Positions 10,025-19,052 of a stretch of 64,000 nt of DNA are shown here, in pieces; position 1 is the stretch's first letter; each line of letters begins with the position of its first letter. The stretch comes from Phycisphaerales bacterium (lineage in GTDB: Bacteria > Planctomycetota > Phycisphaerae > Phycisphaerales > UBA1924). The translations under genes were made by a program, and so were the position numbers. Where the stretch lies: contig JAIEUA010000004.1 of the NCBI GenBank assembly GCA_019744815.1, positions 62,001 to 126,000 of the forward strand, given 5' to 3'. The notes below the pieces were generated by a model, which was given only the letters and a program-made list of their open reading frames with translations, was not told where the DNA came from and searched no databases.

Positions 10025-10600
10025 ATGTCCACGCTCCAACACTGGTTCAACAAGGCCCACGCCTTTCCCGCCTACATCGCCACCGGCACGCCCGATCAGC
10101 AGGCGTCGTGGAAGCGCTTCGACGAGCACAGCCGCGCCGCCGCTCCGGTCTCCGACGCCCAACGTCGCCTGCTCGCGTCGTTCACCCGCCGCTCGCCCGT
10201 GCTGGTGCTCAGCGGGATGTGGTGCGGCGACTGCGTCCATCAGTGCCCGCTCTTCGAGCAGCTCGCCGAGTGCAACCGCGAGGCGATCGACCTGCGGTTC
10301 ATCGATCGCGACGTCGCCGCGGAGCTCTCCGAACGCTACATGATCTGCGGCGGGCGTCGCGTCCCCACCGTGCTCTTCCTCAACGAGGACTTCGAGTTCG
10401 TCTCGGTGCTGGGCGACCGCAGCCTCACCCGCTACCGCGCGATGGCCGCCAAGCAGCTCGGGGCGTCGTGCCCGCTGCCCGGCGCGCCGGTCCCCTCCGA
10501 CGAGATCGCCGCCACCCGCCAGGACTGGCTCGACGAGCTCGAACGCGTCCAGCTCATCCTGCGGCTGTCGCCGAAGCTGCGCCAGCGGCATGGGGATTGA
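10025..10600 (+). CDS. thioredoxin-fold protein (CGDC active site)
   Basis: A 191-residue cytoplasmic protein. Residues 60-75 read LVLSGMWCGDCVHQCP, placing a redox-type Cys67-Gly-Asp-Cys70 motif where thioredoxins have CGPC. A later RRVPTVLFL segment supplies the cis-proline loop and the following strand. No signal peptide is present. The family of CGDC thioredoxin-like proteins is probably a thiol reductase, but the partner is unknown. The start is supported by GGAGAGACC immediately upstream. The gene diverges from the zinc-ribbon membrane gene across 87 bases, and its TGA is followed directly by a heptamer repeat array. Confidence 0.85.
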   Translation: MSTLQHWFNKAHAFPAYIATGTPDQQASWKRFDEHSRAAAPVSDAQRRLLASFTRRSPVLVLSGMWCGDCVHQCPLFEQLAECNREAIDLRFIDRDVAAELSERYMICGGRRVPTVLFLNEDFEFVSVLGDRSLTRYRAMAAKQLGASCPLPGAPVPSDEIAATRQDWLDELERVQLILRLSPKLRQRHGD

Positions 10601-10603
10601 GGG

Positions 10604-10636
10604 GAAGGGGTGAGGGGTGAGGTCTGAGGGGTGAGT
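10604..10636 (+). repeat. GGGAAGGGG-headed heptamer array after the thioredoxin-fold gene
   Basis: GGGGAAGGGGTGAGGGGTGA starts three bases after the stop codon and degenerates into GGTCTGAGGGGTGAGTGG. It belongs to the same family as the arrays near 7.2, 7.7, 17.1 and 23.2 kb. Confidence 0.85.
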
Positions 10637-10658
10637 GGCAGGCCGCAAGGTCCTCAGC

Positions 10659-10730
10659 TTCCAAGCTTCCAAGCCTTCAAGATTCCAAGCTTTCAAGATT
10701 CCACGCTTTCAAGATTCCAAGATTCCAACC
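10659..10730 (+). repeat. octamer tandem array, nine units of TTCCAAGC / TTTCAAGA type
   Basis: Nine consecutive 8-base units: TTCCAAGC, TTCCAAGC, CTTCAAGA, TTCCAAGC, TTTCAAGA, TTCCACGC, TTTCAAGA, TTCCAAGA, TTCCAACC. The lower G+C than the surroundings and the strict period of 8 stand out. The period is not a multiple of three, so the array is not a coding repeat. Confidence 0.9.
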
Positions 10731-10911
10731 CTGGCGCACGGGGTTGGGGCCTTGCGATACAGGCGCGAGCTGCAAGGACTGAGGTTGGAGGTTTGGCGCT
10801 CCAGTGCCGAGGTCGAAGAGCTGGGGTTGGAGAGCTGAAGCGGCACACAAGCCCACACCGGCGAGCGCACACGCTCGGGTGCCGCCGCGTTCGGCCTCTC
10901 GCCCGGCGATC

Positions 10912-11000
10912 ACGCGACTGCTGCCGTGGTGCCATGTCTTTCGCCCGGAGGACGCGCGACTGCTGCCGTCGCGCCATGCCTCTCGCCCGGAGGGCGCACG
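10912..11000 (+). repeat. 42-base tandem repeat, just over two units
   Basis: The unit runs from GCGACTGCTGCCGT to TCGCCCGGAGG. It starts at about 10914, again at 10956, and a third partial copy starts at 10998 that changes into the inverted composite repeat. The period is 42 bases with a few substitutions between units. Confidence 0.8.
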
Positions 11001-11084
11001 ACTGTTGCCGGCAGATTCATCTGCCGGTGAAGGCCCCCACTCTCTTCCAGGTCTTTGTCTCCCCGCCCCGGAGGGGCGGACGAA
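10984..11084 (-). repeat. composite palindromic repeat, left copy (inverted relative to 12833-12937)
   Basis: Two blocks, 10984-11030 (47 bases) and 11058-11084 (27 bases), are exact reverse complements of 12891-12937 and 12833-12859 respectively. The spacers differ in sequence and are 27 and 31 bases long. Each block contains its own hairpin: CCGGCAGAT/ATCTGCCGG in the long block and CGCCCCTCCGGGGCG in the short block. Confidence 0.9.
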
Positions 11085-11097
11085 TCACACCCGCGCT

Positions 11098-11123
11098 GGT
11101 TCGCCCCTCCGGGGCGAGGAACC
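11098..11123. repeat. isolated CGCCCCTCCGGGGCG hairpin
   Basis: GGTTCGCCCCTCCGGGGCGAGGAACC is an imperfect palindrome (given here as GGTTCGCCCC and GGGGCGAGGAACC arms). It shares its core with the short block of the composite repeat. Confidence 0.8.
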
Positions 11124-11155
11124 ACACAAGTCAGAAAGAGCAAACAACGGCCCCC

Positions 11156-11198
11156 GGCGGATGAAGCCGCCGGCAACAGTCATGCGCCCTCCGGGCGG
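11156..11198 (+). repeat. third copy of the composite-repeat long block, diverged
   Basis: The sequence GGCGGATGAAGCCGCC then GGCAACAGTCATGCGCCCT and CCGGGCGG matches the long block at 12891-12937 with several substitutions and the same orientation. The hairpin arms have changed together (GGCGGATGAAGCCGCC instead of GGCAGATGAATCTGCC). This compensatory change keeps the stem. Confidence 0.85.
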
Positions 11199-11246
11199 CA
11201 GAGCGAGCGCGCACGCGGTGATGTGCAGCTCCCCGGCTCGCTGCTC

Positions 11247-11286
11247 GTAAGGCCCCAACCCCCTGCGCACAGGGTTGGAGCCTTAC
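11247..11286. repeat. GGCCCCAACC hairpin, copy 1
   Basis: GTAAGGCCCCAACC and GGTTGGAGCCTTAC arms flank CCCTGCGCACAG. One member of a five-copy hairpin family with GTGCGCAC-like loops. Confidence 0.85.
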
Positions 11287-11303
11287 TCGCATCGCGGTTT
11301 TCT

Positions 11304-11343
11304 GCAAGGCCCCAACCCTGTGCGCGGGAGGCTGGGGCCTTGC
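11304..11343. repeat. GGCCCCAACC hairpin, copy 2
   Basis: GCAAGGCCCCAACC and a right arm ending GGGGCCTTGC flank CTGTGCGCGGGAG. The GCAAGG/CCTTGC ends are complementary, as in copies 3 and 4. Confidence 0.85.
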
Positions 11344-11359
11344 GATCTTGCAACGTCGT

Positions 11360-11374
11360 CGTTGTGCGCACAGG
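11360..11374. repeat. TTGTGCGCACA palindrome, copy 1
   Basis: CGTCGTTGTGCGCACA; the 8-base core GTGCGCAC is a perfect palindrome. The same CCGTCGTTGTGCGCACA context recurs at 63751-63765. Confidence 0.8.
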
Positions 11375-11472
11375 CGAGGCGCATCTTCCGGGGCACCTCG
11401 CGAGATTCTCACATTTTCGTAATTGCCCGCGGCCACGTGAGCTGCGTGCGAAACCACACTCGCCCAGCGTCG

Positions 11473-11490
11473 CGATTGTGCGCACAAACG
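11473..11490. repeat. TTGTGCGCACAA palindrome, copy 2
   Basis: GCGATTGTGCGCACAAACG contains the 12-base perfect palindrome TTGTGCGCACAA at 11476-11487. Confidence 0.8.
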
Positions 11491-11805
11491 TGACGCACGG
11501 CCCCTCTGTAGAGGGGCGCTGTGTGCGCCCGGGTCCGGGCGCTGCCCGGCGTCGACATCCTGGCCGCGTGGCGAACGCTGCGACCTTGACTCTGCCGCTC
11601 AACACCACCGAGCGGCCTCAGAGAGCAAGGACGCAGTGGCCGCACGCGGCTGCGCTCGGGGCGCGAGCGACGCGCTCGAACAGGCACCGCAAAGCGACCT
11701 CTCGCGACGCCGATGGACGTCGCGTCGGCGCTACTCTGATGAACTCGCCTCGGTGGATAATGGGGAAAATGGGCCACGAACAAGAATGAGGTTCAGATTC
11801 AGGCC

Positions 11806-11919
11806 GTGATCGAAACGGTATTGAAGAATGACACGCCGTCTTGGGCAAAGGCTCAGAGTGCCGTCAGGAACGAACTCTACGAGATCGCTAGGCTGGTCGA
11901 TGAAGCACTAGGGTACTAA
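11806..11919 (+). CDS. short ORF or 3' remnant of a gene ahead of the orphan gene
   Basis: A 37-codon frame with GTG start ending GIARLVDEALGY-like (RNELYEIARLVDEALGY) at a TAA two bases before the next gene. The frame is open for 15 further codons upstream (to a TAA at 11758) and reads WGKWATNKNEVQIQA, which also looks protein-like, so the true start could be a rare codon or the 5' end may be lost. It has coding-like composition and a lower G+C content shared with the gene that follows. I do not recognise a family. Translational coupling to 11922 is likely if it is expressed. Confidence 0.4.
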   Translation: MIETVLKNDTPSWAKAQSAVRNELYEIARLVDEALGY

Positions 11920-11921
11920 CC

Positions 11922-12776
11922 ATGATGAACACGCGAGAACATAAGCGTCAGATAGCGGTGATCGTGGCACGCCCAGAAGAGTCGATTTGTTTCTCCGAGG
12001 GCTATGACCAGTACTATCAGGATAATGTCCGCTGTCACGGCTCGATGTTCAACGGCAACGACTACAGGCTTTGCACGATGTCGTCTGCCCAGTTCAACCG
12101 AAACCGAAAGCCCCTGAATGTTGAAGTTATCGAGAGGCCGACGACTTCTGTGGTGTCCTTGGGGATGGCAGAAGGACTCGCACTCCGTAACGATTTCTTC
12201 AAGGCGATCAAGCCGCAATTGAAAGAGATGATCACCGGCAAGGTGTGGCACATCGACGACGCCGGTAAACGCACCCGGCTCCCGTATGTGACGATTTGGA
12301 CCCCACCCGAGAATCGGATCGACATCAACCGAGGGGAGTGGTCGCGACACAATATCTGTCCGTTGTGTGGAGTGATCTCGCCGCTCAATTATAATGACAA
12401 GGAAGCGGTGCTAACTCGTTCGCTGGACGACCGGATGGTCTATCTATCGATGCGAGAGTCCCTCCTCATGGACCTGCGGCTGATGGAGAACCTGGACCTG
12501 AAGGTGCGGTTCCCGGATCTTCGGGCGCTCCGGATTCAGGTGTTGGATGAGCCGCGGGATGGAGACGTTCTTCCGGGCGACCCCGGTTGGACGGGAGAGT
12601 TCGTGCCCCAGGACCTGAAGGCGAAGTACGCGGCTCTCGGCCGCAAGCACGCTTCCGAATTGGCGCAGCTGCTGAATCCCAAGTCGGGTCGCAGTGCAAA
12701 GAAGAGCGAGAAGAACGGCAAGAGACTGAGCAAGAAGAGAAGGTCTCGTGGACCCACTGCGAAGGGCGAGCGTTGA
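11922..12776 (+). CDS. orphan protein with single CPLCG motif and basic C-terminal tail
   Basis: A 284-residue protein I do not recognise. It has no signal peptide or membrane segment. Residues about 142-148 carry one CPLCG knuckle; other cysteines are scattered in the first 60 residues. A segment rich in Arg/Leu/Met (SMRESLLMDLRLMENLDL) precedes a strand-like LRALRIQVLDEP. The last 35 residues are strongly basic and rich in Lys/Arg/Ser, as in nucleic-acid-binding tails. Two sampled 60-base lines at the 5' end are 52-53% G+C, against about 65% in neighbouring genes, which suggests transfer. It starts two bases after a short ORF and lies inside inverted composite repeats. Immunity-type or nucleic-acid-binding roles are possible but unsupported. 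Confidence 0.7.
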   Translation: MMNTREHKRQIAVIVARPEESICFSEGYDQYYQDNVRCHGSMFNGNDYRLCTMSSAQFNRNRKPLNVEVIERPTTSVVSLGMAEGLALRNDFFKAIKPQLKEMITGKVWHIDDAGKRTRLPYVTIWTPPENRIDINRGEWSRHNICPLCGVISPLNYNDKEAVLTRSLDDRMVYLSMRESLLMDLRLMENLDLKVRFPDLRALRIQVLDEPRDGDVLPGDPGWTGEFVPQDLKAKYAALGRKHASELAQLLNPKSGRSAKKSEKNGKRLSKKRRSRGPTAKGER

Positions 12777-12832
12777 CGTGGCGGGCGAGATCGGCGTGTC
12801 AGAGCGTGGGCGATGTGTTCCGCCAGGCGTGC

Positions 12833-12937
12833 TTCGTCCGCCCCTCCGGGGCGGGGAGAAAGAAAGGGAAGAAGGAAATGGGTGGCTCGCTCACCGGCAG
12901 ATGAATCTGCCGGCAACAGTCGTGCGCCCTCCGGGCG
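12833..12937 (+). repeat. composite palindromic repeat, right copy
   Basis: Blocks 12833-12859 and 12891-12937 are exact reverse complements of 11058-11084 and 10984-11030. A further partly conserved stretch (GAGGCATnGCGCGA) follows to about 12952. Together with the left copy it brackets the orphan-gene module. Confidence 0.9.
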
Positions 12938-12963
12938 GGAGGCATCGCGCGATGGTGTTCTTT

Positions 12964-13003
12964 GCAAGGCCCCAACCCCGTGCGCACAGGGTTGGGGCCT
13001 TGC
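12964..13003. repeat. GGCCCCAACC hairpin, copy 3
   Basis: GCAAGGCCCCAACCC and GGGTTGGGGCCTTGC arms enclose CGTGCGCACA. The 15-base stem is perfect, making it the best-conserved copy. Confidence 0.9.
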
Positions 13004-13030
13004 CCCGAACGCGGGTGACGCTGGTTCTTC

Positions 13031-13070
13031 GCAAGGCCCCAACCTTGGGCGCGGGGTGTTGGGGCCTTGC
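13031..13070. repeat. GGCCCCAACC hairpin, copy 4
   Basis: GCAAGGCCCCAACC and a right arm TGTTGGGGCCTTGC enclose TTGGGCGCGGGG. Same ends as copies 2 and 3. A further half-copy ending GGGGTTGGGGCCTTGC lies at about 10722-10756. Confidence 0.85.
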
Positions 13071-13097
13071 CAGAAACTGGGGTACAGCCCTCGAACT

Positions 13098-13185
13098 GGC
13101 TTCCACCTGCTTCCACCCGGCTTCCATCTGGCGTCCACCCGGCTCCCACTTGTCTCCCACTTGTCTCCCACTTGTCTCCTGGCCG
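13098..13185 (+). repeat. 11-base tandem array, about eight units
   Basis: Units GGCTTCCACCT, GCTTCCACCCG, GCTTCCATCTG, GCGTCCACCCG, GCTCCCACTTG, then TCTCCCACTTG twice and a diverged end. The first units vary and the last three are nearly identical, as expected when an array grows at one end. Confidence 0.85.
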
Positions 13186-13389
13186 CAGGTTCTCGGACGC
13201 ACTTCCGCCATTGCCGACTTTTTCATCTCGATCACGCAGGATTACTGGCCTCGGCCCAAAACATCAGGCATTTTTCCGAGTCGGGCGCTGCTGCGCGCGG
13301 GCTGTGGTGTCGGCGTGCTGAAGCACACCACCACGGGGATCCGCAGAGCGCCGACGCGACGCCTTCCCCTCTGGCGTCAGGAGTTGCAG

Positions 13390-14169
13390 ATGCAGTCCAT
13401 GCGTTGCGTGTTCGTGGTGGCCGCCGGCGGCCTGGCTTCTCTCGCTCAGGCCGGCATCGTCTATCAGACCAGCTTCGAGCGCCCCGGCCACACCGTGGGC
13501 TTGTTCCCCCAGTTCCCGCCCAGCCCGGCGGTGCAGGACAATTGGATCCAGATCGACGGCAACATCTTCAGCGTGACCAACAACGTCGCCCGCACCGGCA
13601 GCCAGTCGGTCGCCGCCAACACCACCAACCAGCCCAACGCCAGCCGCTGGGCCCTGCGCTCCACGCCCCTCGACGGCGCGCTCCCCGAGAACAACATCAT
13701 CACCTCGTCGGTCTGGGTCCGCCTCGACGCCAATCCCAACGCCAATCGCCTCACCCGCGCCGGGCTTGATCTCTACGACGCCGCCGGCGTGAACCGCATC
13801 GCCGCCCTGGGCATCCAGTCCGACGGCGTCCTCCGCGGCATCGACGGCATCTCCAGCACCTTCGACCTCGCCACCGGCGTCACCCTCAACGAGTGGCACC
13901 AGATCTCCATCTCGGTCATCTTCTCCACCAAGAAGGTTCTCTTCTATCTCGACGGCAACCTGCTCGGCTTCGGCGGCCACAACGCCGTCGACTTCGGCGA
14001 CGCCGACCTGTGGATGATCGGCTTCAAGCCCAATCCCGACACCGCCCCCGGCATCGGCAACCAGGCCTACTTCGACGACTTCTCCATCGAGACCACCGCG
14101 ATCCCGGCCCCGGCCACGCTGGGCCTGCTGGGTCTGGGCGCCCTGGCCGCCCGCCGCCGCCGCGCTTGA
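13390..14169 (+). CDS. exported protein with P[AT]P-CTERM-type sorting tail
   Basis: A 259-residue secreted protein. An AGGAG seven bases upstream fixes the ATG at 13390. The signal peptide is MQSMRCVFVVAAGGLASLAQA. The middle (YQTSFERPGH through WHQISISVIFSTKKVLFYLDG) has the alternating-strand look of a concanavalin/LamG-like jelly roll. The C-terminus reads IPAPATLGLLGLGALAARRRR, i.e. PAP, a hydrophobic segment and an Arg cluster, the tripartite layout of PEP-CTERM exosortase substrates. It is therefore expected to be exported and processed at the cell surface. A strong terminator follows at 14220. Function otherwise unknown. Confidence 0.8.
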   Translation: MQSMRCVFVVAAGGLASLAQAGIVYQTSFERPGHTVGLFPQFPPSPAVQDNWIQIDGNIFSVTNNVARTGSQSVAANTTNQPNASRWALRSTPLDGALPENNIITSSVWVRLDANPNANRLTRAGLDLYDAAGVNRIAALGIQSDGVLRGIDGISSTFDLATGVTLNEWHQISISVIFSTKKVLFYLDGNLLGFGGHNAVDFGDADLWMIGFKPNPDTAPGIGNQAYFDDFSIETTAIPAPATLGLLGLGALAARRRRA

Positions 14170-14219
14170 GCGAGCGACGCGGAACGATGGATGGAACGTG
14201 TTTCCTGCTGATTTCCGGA

Positions 14220-14246
14220 CCCCGGCGGACCACCGCCGGGGTTTTT
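14220..14246 (+). terminator. Rho-independent terminator of the gene at 13390
   Basis: A perfect 9-bp stem CCCCGGCGG / CCGCCGGGG with loop ACCA is followed by five T residues. Confidence 0.9.
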
Positions 14247-14452
14247 CGTTGGGAATGGCGTTGCGGGCTGGTTCGGCCCGCGGCATGGAGTATGGTCTTC
14301 TCTGGGAACCGCCTGAAACGGCGGGGGTCCGATGGCTCAAGGAACGGTCAGGAAATCCCGCAACCCCGCGGCCGGTCTTCGGTAGACTGACCGCCGGTTG
14401 AGCGTGGGACGGCCTGTGGGTTTACCCCACAGTCCTCCAGAGGACAGTCAAC

Positions 14453-15109
14453 GTGCAGAAGCTCGAAGAGCTCCAACTGGTCCGGCGTGCCTCGCGCGGC
14501 GATCTTGCCGCGGCCGAGCTGTTGCTGCGCCGACACCAAGGCGGCGTCCACGCGTACATCTATCGGATGTGCGGCAAGTGGGACGTCGCGGAAGACGTGA
14601 CCCAGGAGGCGTTCGTCCGCGTGCTCTCGAGCCTGAAGAACTTCGATGAGACCTACCGCTTCTCGACGTGGCTGTTCACGATCGCGCGGCGGGTGTGGCT
14701 CAACATGTGCGAGAAGAAGAAGCCCTCGAGCGCCGGCGACGCCAGCGACTCGTGGGGCGCCCGGCGCGACGCGCTCGAAGGCTCCATGAGCCGCGACCAC
14801 GAGCAGCGCACCATGGCCCGCGACGCCATCCAGCTCGGGCTGATGCTCCTCTCCCCCGAGCAGCGCGAGGCCGTCGTCCTCTTCCATCAGCTCGACTGGC
14901 CGATACGCCTGATCGCCGAGCACATGCAACTGCCCGAGGGCACGGTCAAGAGCCACCTGCACCGCGGGCGGATGCGTCTCAAGGAAGAACTCGTCCGGGG
15001 CGTGGGCGAGGTCGTCGCGATCGAGCAGCGGGCCGGGTCGGTGCCGATGTTCGCCAAGCGGGCCCTGACGCTCGACCCGACGCCGCGAACCGGGGAGGCG
15101 AGTCGATGA
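14453..15109 (+). CDS. ECF-type RNA polymerase sigma factor
   Basis: A 218-residue sigma-70 family protein of ECF type. Region 2 reads AYIYRMCGKWDVAEDVTQEAFVRV (motifs CGKWDVAEDVTQEAF, then FSTWLFTIARRVWLN). Region 4 ends with LPEGTVKSHLHRGRMRLKEEL, the helix-turn-helix that contacts the -35 element. The linker between them is rich in charged residues. It uses a GTG start with AGGACA upstream. The stop overlaps the ATG of the following membrane protein by ATGA, the arrangement expected of a sigma factor and its anti-sigma partner. Its targets are unknown. Confidence 0.9.
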   Translation: MQKLEELQLVRRASRGDLAAAELLLRRHQGGVHAYIYRMCGKWDVAEDVTQEAFVRVLSSLKNFDETYRFSTWLFTIARRVWLNMCEKKKPSSAGDASDSWGARRDALEGSMSRDHEQRTMARDAIQLGLMLLSPEQREAVVLFHQLDWPIRLIAEHMQLPEGTVKSHLHRGRMRLKEELVRGVGEVVAIEQRAGSVPMFAKRALTLDPTPRTGEASR

Positions 15110-15978
15110 AGCCCCCCTCCACCAACGCCCACCTCCGCCTGCACCGCGACGAGCCCGCGCACCGCGAGGAAGCACGCCGCCTGATGCAGGCCGTGCTCGA
15201 CGGCGAGATCAGCGAAGAAGCGCCGCGGCTGCAGGAACTCCTGCGGCTGGACCCGGTGCTGAGCGCGGAGTTCGATGAACTCCAGAAGCTCGAGATGCTG
15301 CTCACCCAGCGTCCCGCCGCCGTGGATCTCTCCGACCGCGTGCTGGCCGAATTGCGGGTGCGTCAGGCCCAGCGCGTCGCGCCGCGTCTCTCGCCGTTCT
15401 TCGGCGGACTGGCGGCGTCGGTCGCGATCGGCTCGATGCTGGTCTGGGGGATGATCGGCCGCTCGGGCAGCCCGAGCCCCTCCACCATGCCCACGCTGGC
15501 GACTGCCGGACTGAATACGGGCCTGGCCGTGGGCGCTCCGAGCGTCAGCGCCGAAGAGCGCTTGATCGAGGACGCGCGGCTCGCCATCCAGCAGACCACC
15601 GGTCGCTCGCTGCGTGAGCGTTCCGAAGGCAAGCGCGAGCCCACGAACCTGGCGCTCGGTCAGCCCAACGATCTCGCGGATCAGGTGGATCAGGCCACCC
15701 GCCTCGCCATCGCCGACCGAGCCGTGGTGCATGAGCCCGTCGCGTCCGCCTCCGGGGACGCCGTCGCGATCTCCCGCGCAGGGATCACCTTCGTGAACCC
15801 CGGCCCGTCGCGCACCCCCGTCGCCAAGCTGGCCAACGACCCGATGCTCGGCCAGCCCGTCGGCGGCTCGGACTGGCAGCCCGGCGCCACCCGCCGGCGC
15901 GACAACGTCCGCTTCCTGGTCTCCGGCTGGCACGACAGCGACGGCAACACCGTCCCCGTGACCAACACCAAACGCTGA
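15106..15978 (+). CDS. probable anti-sigma factor, single-pass membrane protein
   Basis: A 290-residue protein whose ATG overlaps the sigma factor's stop. Residues about 15-80 form a helical, acidic N-terminal domain (RRLMQAVLDGEISEEAPRLQ, ELLRLDPVLSAEFDELQKL) resembling the sigma-binding region of anti-sigma factors. One membrane span follows (FFGGLAASVAIGSMLVWGMIG, residues about 105-122). The rest is predicted outside the cytoplasm and has no recognised domain. There is no CxxC zinc motif, so it is not a ZAS-type anti-sigma factor. Assignment rests mainly on the overlap and topology. Confidence 0.65.
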   Translation: MKPPSTNAHLRLHRDEPAHREEARRLMQAVLDGEISEEAPRLQELLRLDPVLSAEFDELQKLEMLLTQRPAAVDLSDRVLAELRVRQAQRVAPRLSPFFGGLAASVAIGSMLVWGMIGRSGSPSPSTMPTLATAGLNTGLAVGAPSVSAEERLIEDARLAIQQTTGRSLRERSEGKREPTNLALGQPNDLADQVDQATRLAIADRAVVHEPVASASGDAVAISRAGITFVNPGPSRTPVAKLANDPMLGQPVGGSDWQPGATRRRDNVRFLVSGWHDSDGNTVPVTNTKR

Positions 15979-16049
15979 ATGGGGTGAATTGACGCAGCGC
16001 GTCCGCGTGGCACGGCATCTCCGCGCACTCGCGTCCTGTCGCTCGATGC

Positions 16050-16760
16050 TCACTTCACGCGACGCCGGCGGCCGAGCAGGCTCAGTCCCGCCGTCAGACC
16101 CATCGCCACCGAAGGCGTCGGCACCCGCAGGGCCTCGCCGTAGACGCTGACGTTGTCGATCCCCCACCCCTCGTCCGACACGCCGCCGAGGTTCTGGTCG
16201 TAGAACTTCAGAAACAGGTTCTGCCCCGGCGCGAGGTCAAAGGTCAGCGTCACGTTGCGATAGATCGAGTCGGGCGCCGTGGGCGAGAATCCAAGGTCCG
16301 TGCCCGAGCGGCTGGGCGTCAGCGGGTTGCGCTGCTGGCCGCCGGTGTTGGTGAAGCCCCAGTCGATGACCTGCTGGCCGTTGGCGCTGACGAGGAAGTG
16401 GTCGAACCCGCCGTACGAGTTCGCGGCGTCCCACGAGTCGATGATGAACAGGTCAAAGACCACGGTGAAGCGATTGACGGCGTACGTCCCAGCGCCCGTG
16501 GGACCGCTCGCGGGCCCGAGGTTGGGAATGTTCAGGCTGAGAGCCGTCCAACCCTGGCTGTAGCGGCCGTTGAAGATCCCGAACTGGCCGTGCTCCTCGA
16601 CGCGCCAGTAGTTCGAGGACCATTCCGGCACCGCGGCGGGTGTGTCGAAGCTGGTGCTGTAGAGCAGAGTCGGGGCGGCGTCGGCCTGCCCAGCGAACCC
16701 CACGCCGCACACGGCGGCCGCGGCCAGAGCCAGCACACGCTTGGAACGAAACAGGTCCAT
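16050..16760 (-). CDS. exported protein with P[AT]P-CTERM-type sorting tail
   Basis: A 236-residue secreted protein. GGGGAGAG immediately before the ATG at 16760 fixes the start, giving the signal peptide MDLFRSKRVLALAAAAVCGV then GFAGQADA. The body has a jelly-roll look with FNGRYSQGWTALSLNIPNLG and FDLAPGQNLFLKFYDQN, and a closing WGIDNVSVYGE strand that is typical of secreted planctomycete proteins. The C-terminus VPTPSVAMGL...LLGRRRR is a PTP variant of the PEP-CTERM tail. It converges with the anti-sigma gene across 70 bases. Ligand unknown. Confidence 0.8.
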   Translation of the reverse strand: MDLFRSKRVLALAAAAVCGVGFAGQADAAPTLLYSTSFDTPAAVPEWSSNYWRVEEHGQFGIFNGRYSQGWTALSLNIPNLGPASGPTGAGTYAVNRFTVVFDLFIIDSWDAANSYGGFDHFLVSANGQQVIDWGFTNTGGQQRNPLTPSRSGTDLGFSPTAPDSIYRNVTLTFDLAPGQNLFLKFYDQNLGGVSDEGWGIDNVSVYGEALRVPTPSVAMGLTAGLSLLGRRRRVK

Positions 16761-17143
16761 CTCTCTCCCCTGATCTTGGCGATTCGAAGAAGCGTTCTCT
16801 CGCACGCTGCTCCTTCAAGTGTGCCCGCGCCAGAGGGGGAAACCACGCTCCCAGGGGCGTGCGGGCCACGGGTGGTCCGGCTAACCGGTCTGGGCGGGCA
16901 ATCCGGCTGGTTTCTCGGGCCGGAGCGATCCGCGGCGCGTACTATCTCGGGTTCGTTCTGCCCGACCGAACAGCCACCGCATCGGAGCAGCCGCCCGGCT
17001 CCCCCCCATGCCCTTCGCCGGATCGCCGCGGGAAACCCGTTTCCGCCCGGCTCGGTTGTGGATCGTTCTCGACATCCCGCGCCGGAAGCCGTGCTCTCCG
17101 CCCAGTCCTCAGTCCTCAGTCCTCAGTCCTAACCCCTTCCCCC
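16761..17143. other. intergenic region between a divergent pair
   Basis: 383 bases separating the exported protein (minus) from typA (plus); both promoters should lie here. The only distinct element is the CAGTCCT heptamer array at its right end. I see no RNA gene or riboswitch motif. Confidence 0.6.
17103..17143 (-). repeat. heptamer array (CAGTCCT)4 with GGGAAGGGG head abutting typA
   Basis: Four perfect CAGTCCT units at 17103-17130 are followed by AACCCCTTCCCCC and the typA ATG. On the minus strand it reads GGGGGAAGGGGTTAGGACTG and so on, i.e. the same head as the GGGGTGA arrays joined to a different heptamer (GAGGACT). Confidence 0.9.
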
Positions 17144-19042
<1,899 letters not shown>

Positions 19043-19052
19043 GCGAAAAATC

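Larger units (their letters stand above)
10601..11805. other. repeat-rich intergenic region without a recognisable gene
   Basis: About 1.2 kb in which I find no convincing coding sequence; the open frames present lack start signals and mirror repeat composition. It holds, from left to right, a heptamer array, an octamer array, a 42-base tandem repeat, a composite palindromic repeat, several GGCCCCAACC hairpins and two TTGTGCGCACAA palindromes. Each is listed separately. The G+C content drops from about 11735 onwards, where the orphan-gene module begins. Confidence 0.75.
12777..13389. other. repeat-rich intergenic region, right side
   Basis: About 610 bases with the right copy of the composite repeat, two GGCCCCAACC hairpins and an 11-base tandem array. 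From 13190 to 13380 there is ordinary G+C-rich leader sequence that should hold the promoter of the exported protein at 13390. No gene is seen. Confidence 0.7.

Noticed and set aside
10631-11789. Overlapping plus-strand frames of 150-240 codons in the repeat region
   Set aside because: They run through tandem and palindromic repeats in several frames at once, have no start signals and give Arg/Pro/Ser-rich translations.
11922-12776. Orphan gene as an immunity protein for the RHS locus
   Set aside because: It lies more than 5 kb upstream of the RHS start on the opposite strand, whereas immunity genes normally follow the RHS C-terminus, which is outside the window.
11922-12776. Orphan gene as a member of the double-CXXCG (SitI6-like) family
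   Set aside because: Only one CxxCG knuckle is present and I could not match the flanking residues with confidence.
10659-13185. Possible CRISPR array
   Set aside because: Periods are 8, 11 or 42 bases without unique spacers of regular length, and no cas gene is present.
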